NCBI GenBank assembly: GCA_024233575.1
Contig: JACKPN010000003.1
Location: 124,001 to 188,000, forward strand
Reading direction: 5' to 3'
DNA from: Chlamydiales bacterium
GTDB taxonomy: Bacteria; Chlamydiota; Chlamydiia; Chlamydiales; Criblamydiaceae
DNA length: 64,000 bases
Below, in pieces: positions 61,684-64,000 of this stretch (the first letter of the stretch is position 1; every line of letters starts with the position of its first letter). The position numbers and the translations under genes were made by a program. Under the pieces are notes generated by a model. The model worked only from the letters and a program-made list of their open reading frames with translations, ran no database searches and was not told the DNA's origin.

Positions 61684-63351
61684 TTAAGACTCCAAATCCA
61701 TGAGGTCGAGGAATGCTTTGAGTTGCTTAGATCGTGTAGGATGGCGCATCTTGCGAAGCGCTTTTGCCTCAATTTGGCGGATGCGTTCACGAGTGACGGC
61801 AAACTCAAGACCGACTTCTTCGAGCGTTTTAGGCTTGCCATCTTCCAGGCCGAAGCGCTGCTTGAGGACGCGGCGTTCTCTCTCAGTAAGTGTCGAGAGA
61901 ACTTCGCCCATTTTATCTTTAAGAATGGAATAGCCTGTCGCTTCCGCAGGAGAATCAGCACCGGTATCTTCGAGGAAGTCGCCGAACTGGCTCTCGCCGC
62001 CTTCACCAACCTCTGCTTGGAGCGAGATAGGATGCTGAGCAATCTTATAGATTTCACGGACGCGCTCAGCGGAGATGCCTAGCTCGTTTGCCAGCTCTTC
62101 CGGTGTCGGTTCGCGGCCCGTTTCCATCATCAGCTTCTTCGCTCCGCGCAGCACTTTGTTGATTGTTTCGATCATATGCACAGGGATACGAATGGTACGT
62201 GCCTGGTCGGCGATGGCCCGGGTGACAGCTTGCCGAATCCACCAAGTGGCGTATGTTGAAAATTTATAGCCGCGGCGGTATTCGAATTTTTCGACGGCTT
62301 TCATGAGGCCCATGTTGCCCTCTTGGATTAGATCGAGGAAGCTCAGACCGCGGTTGGTGTATTTCTTAGCAATCGAAATAACAAGGCGCAGGTTGGACTC
62401 GACCATCTCGCGCTTAGCTTCCTGACTTTTATCCATCCAACGTTGCAGCATGCGAACGTCTTTTTTGAACTCGTCAAGAGTACGGCCGGCGGCAAGCTCA
62501 CGCTTATGCAGTTTGCGCTCGGCAGCCTTGAGCTTCTGAAGTGCGAACTTATTGCGCTCGGCCCGTGGCCTAAGCTCAGTGATATCTTTCTCCAGCTCAA
62601 GGAATCGGTCGTAGGCGTTGTTGATCACTTCGCCGAAGTCTTCGATGATATTTGTTCTTAAGTGGAAACGTCGCAGGTAAGCTTGTGTGCGGATGCGGCT
62701 TTTTTCAATGTCTTCCTGAACTTTGACGTAGTCGTTTTTTTTCAGTTTCTCATGATGCATCCGGAACATTAACTCATCGAGAATATGATCCTCTTGCTTG
62801 AGAAGATCGATCAGCTTGGGCAGCATGTTGAGAAATTCTTGCTTGTTAGCAACCTCTTTTTCGGCGATGCTCTTATCGAAACGCTCTTTTCCCTGCTCAA
62901 GAAAGCGACCAATTGAGATCGCTTCGCGTGTTGAATAACGGAAACGCATGATGATCCTTTCGATCTGCATCTGCGCTTTCTCGATACGCTTGGAAATCTC
63001 CACCTCTTCTTCTCTGGTGAGAAGAGGCACCGAGCCCATCTCTTTCAGGTACATGCGCACAGGATCGTCGGGGGAACCCTCGACGCGCCTTGGCATTCCT
63101 TCCATCTCTTTCGCTTCTTTCTTCCGCTCTTTCTGCCTGTCTACTTCCGACTGGTTGAGGATCTGGATGTCCATACCGCTAAGGAAGATCAACACTTGGT
63201 CGATCTGATCGGCAGAGTCGAATGTCATCGGTAGGATTTCGTTGATTTCCTCATACGTGATGAAACCTTGATCCTTAGCTAAGGAGACAAGTTCGTCGAC
63301 TTTTTGTTGATGTTGCGGAGAAAACGTGTTTTTGAAATTGGATTTGCTCAT
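61684..63351 (-). CDS. rpoD: primary RNA polymerase sigma factor (sigma66/RpoD)
   Basis: 555 residues. Region 1.2 ([33 protein letters not shown], about 88-120) and a non-conserved spacer are followed by region 2 ([12 protein letters not shown]...[19 protein letters not shown]...[12 protein letters not shown], about 320-385), which binds the -10 element and core. Region 3 ([15 protein letters not shown]) and region 4 (LTEREERV-like [15 protein letters not shown]...[30 protein letters not shown]) follow, recognising -35. This is the vegetative sigma factor. N-terminal region 1.1 is short, as in chlamydial sigma66. Standalone gene. Confidence 0.97.
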   Translation of the reverse strand: MSKSNFKNTFSPQHQQKVDELVSLAKDQGFITYEEINEILPMTFDSADQIDQVLIFLSGMDIQILNQSEVDRQKERKKEAKEMEGMPRRVEGSPDDPVRMYLKEMGSVPLLTREEEVEISKRIEKAQMQIERIIMRFRYSTREAISIGRFLEQGKERFDKSIAEKEVANKQEFLNMLPKLIDLLKQEDHILDELMFRMHHEKLKKNDYVKVQEDIEKSRIRTQAYLRRFHLRTNIIEDFGEVINNAYDRFLELEKDITELRPRAERNKFALQKLKAAERKLHKRELAAGRTLDEFKKDVRMLQRWMDKSQEAKREMVESNLRLVISIAKKYTNRGLSFLDLIQEGNMGLMKAVEKFEYRRGYKFSTYATWWIRQAVTRAIADQARTIRIPVHMIETINKVLRGAKKLMMETGREPTPEELANELGISAERVREIYKIAQHPISLQAEVGEGGESQFGDFLEDTGADSPAEATGYSILKDKMGEVLSTLTERERRVLKQRFGLEDGKPKTLEEVGLEFAVTRERIRQIEAKALRKMRHPTRSKQLKAFLDLMDLES

Positions 63352-63476
63352 TGTACCTTAAAGTAAGTTATTCTTTAGCGGGCTGTTCTCACAAATGATG
63401 TATTGACGCTGATAGCAATGGCGAAGTCTCATGGAGAATTTGGAATTATTATTAAAAACGCGAGAACAAACAGAGG

Positions 63477-63507
63477 AATATTGGCGTATTTTCCTGCTTT
63501 TTGTCAA
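63477..63507 (-). promoter_or_regulatory. possible rpoD promoter
   Basis: A perfect minus-strand TTGACA (63507-63502) lies about 150 bases upstream of the rpoD start, followed after about 19 bp by AATATT, a poor -10. The spacing is longer than ideal, so this is tentative. The rest of the 63352-63661 gap shows no other feature. Confidence 0.25.
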
Positions 63508-63661
63508 GGATAACGCAGCCATACATTAATATTGTGTTTTCCTCCATTGACATCAAGACGTCATGATTATTGAACTGTATCTTTATTTATTGCAAGCAAA
63601 AGTTTTAATGTTGCCGTTTTTATCGAGAAGTTTATGATAGTCAAAAACTTTTTTCCGATTG

Positions 63662-64000
63662 ATGCAGATATACGCACGCAACGATTCCAATTTTCTTATT
63701 GCCGCTGTTGATGCGGATAAAAATAGCGATTACTACTGCCTTGAGTGTGGGGGTACTGTCCGCTGCAGGGGAGGCATTCGCCGTCGCTGCCACTACTATC
63801 ATCTGTGCAAACCACGCCGTTGCCGTCAGGAAGGTAAGAGCCTCGTTCACTTACAAGTTCAGGAGCACCTTCATCATCTATTACCCGGCAGCGCATTGGA
63901 GGTGCGGTTCGATGCTATAGACCGCATCGCCGATGTGGTGTGGGAACAGGAAAAGTTGATCTTCGAGGTACAGTGTTCGGCGATTTCGGCGGAGGAGCTG
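63662..64000 (+). CDS. CoiA-like competence/nuclease-family protein, 5' part
   Basis: 113 codons from ATG 63662 to the window edge without a stop. The start MQIYARNDSNFLIAAVDADK is followed by a zinc-ribbon-like YYCLECGGTVRCRGGIRRRCHYYHL, then the helix SLVHLQVQEHLHHLL and the strand pattern RIADVVWEQEKLIFEVQCSAIS. This arrangement, with the Asp and the final Glu-x-Gln of a PD-(D/E)xK nuclease-like core, is that of CoiA, which is linked to natural transformation in Gram-positives. No strong ribosome binding site is seen. Its role here is unknown, and the C-terminal half is missing. It is divergent from rpoD. Confidence 0.78.
   Translation, partial: MQIYARNDSNFLIAAVDADKNSDYYCLECGGTVRCRGGIRRRCHYYHLCKPRRCRQEGKSLVHLQVQEHLHHLLPGSALEVRFDAIDRIADVVWEQEKLIFEVQCSAISAEEL

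Noticed and set aside
1..64000. tRNA, rRNA genes or CRISPR arrays
   Set aside because: No T-loop GGTTCRANYCC in a cloverleaf context, no rRNA sequence, and no regularly spaced short repeats were seen.

Overview
The window looks like chromosome from a member of the order Chlamydiales outside the Chlamydiaceae (a Waddlia/Parachlamydia-type 'environmental' chlamydia). This is inferred from gene content and order, not from any search. dnaB-mnmG-lplA lie in the order known from Chlamydia. A pilM-like gene, a PilN/PilO-like gene, a MORN lipoprotein gene and ygfA precede recA much as in Chlamydia. The sigma factor is a group-1 sigma66 type, and several large genes look like host-directed effectors (LRR, PI-kinase-like, coiled-coil/hydrophobic). 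Base composition is moderate, with AT-rich accessory patches.

Layout. 1-6240: a partial hypothetical gene, a 167-bp dispersed repeat, and an arginine-type decarboxylation locus (OprB-like porin, GadC-like antiporter, AdiA-like decarboxylase). 6851-9388: a large PI3/PI4-kinase-like putative effector and an LRR gene remnant. 9392-12930: xylulokinase, a non-coding region rich in DnaA-box-like sequences (candidate oriC), a GlmU-like beta-helix acyltransferase and proC. 12890-23889: one long minus-strand respiratory operon encoding a GltD-like flavo/FeS protein, CcoS, Rieske protein, cytochrome b, a 1339-residue seven-haem cytochrome c, CcoN, CcoO, a CcoQ-like protein and a haem-less CcoP-like anchor. 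This reads as a quinol:cytochrome bc:cbb3 oxidase supercomplex. 23972-28718: small housekeeping and hypothetical genes (HD hydrolase, acylphosphatase, APH-like kinase, tRNA dihydrouridine synthase, two YggT proteins). 28833-34396: dnaB, a tiny basic protein of mS38/AURKAIP1 type, mnmG, a NagB-like protein with an apparent signal peptide, and lplA. 34394-36148: a candidate structured RNA with its own terminator and a GT-C glycosyltransferase. 36334-39877: accessory genes (putative effector, LRR protein, second copy of the 167-bp repeat, an sdhB fragment, an unknown gene). 39970-43711: sdhCAB.

43835-48291: pilM/pilN-O-like genes, a MORN lipoprotein, ygfA and umuD in a tightly coupled operon. 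48323-55270: a low-GC accessory block separating umuD from umuC. It contains a ~0.9-kb duplication (hypothetical gene 5' part plus umuC 5' end) flanking a 2-kb insert with an IS200/IS605-like right-end hairpin. 55271-64000: intact umuC, recA, a polyprenyl synthase gene, a ~158-bp MITE-like element, dinG, rpoD, and the start of a coiA-like gene running off the right edge.

Together the window combines energy metabolism (SDH feeding quinol to the bc/cbb3 chain), DNA replication and SOS-type repair (dnaB, recA, umuDC, dinG, candidate oriC) and likely host-interaction genes. No tRNA, rRNA or CRISPR array was recognised.
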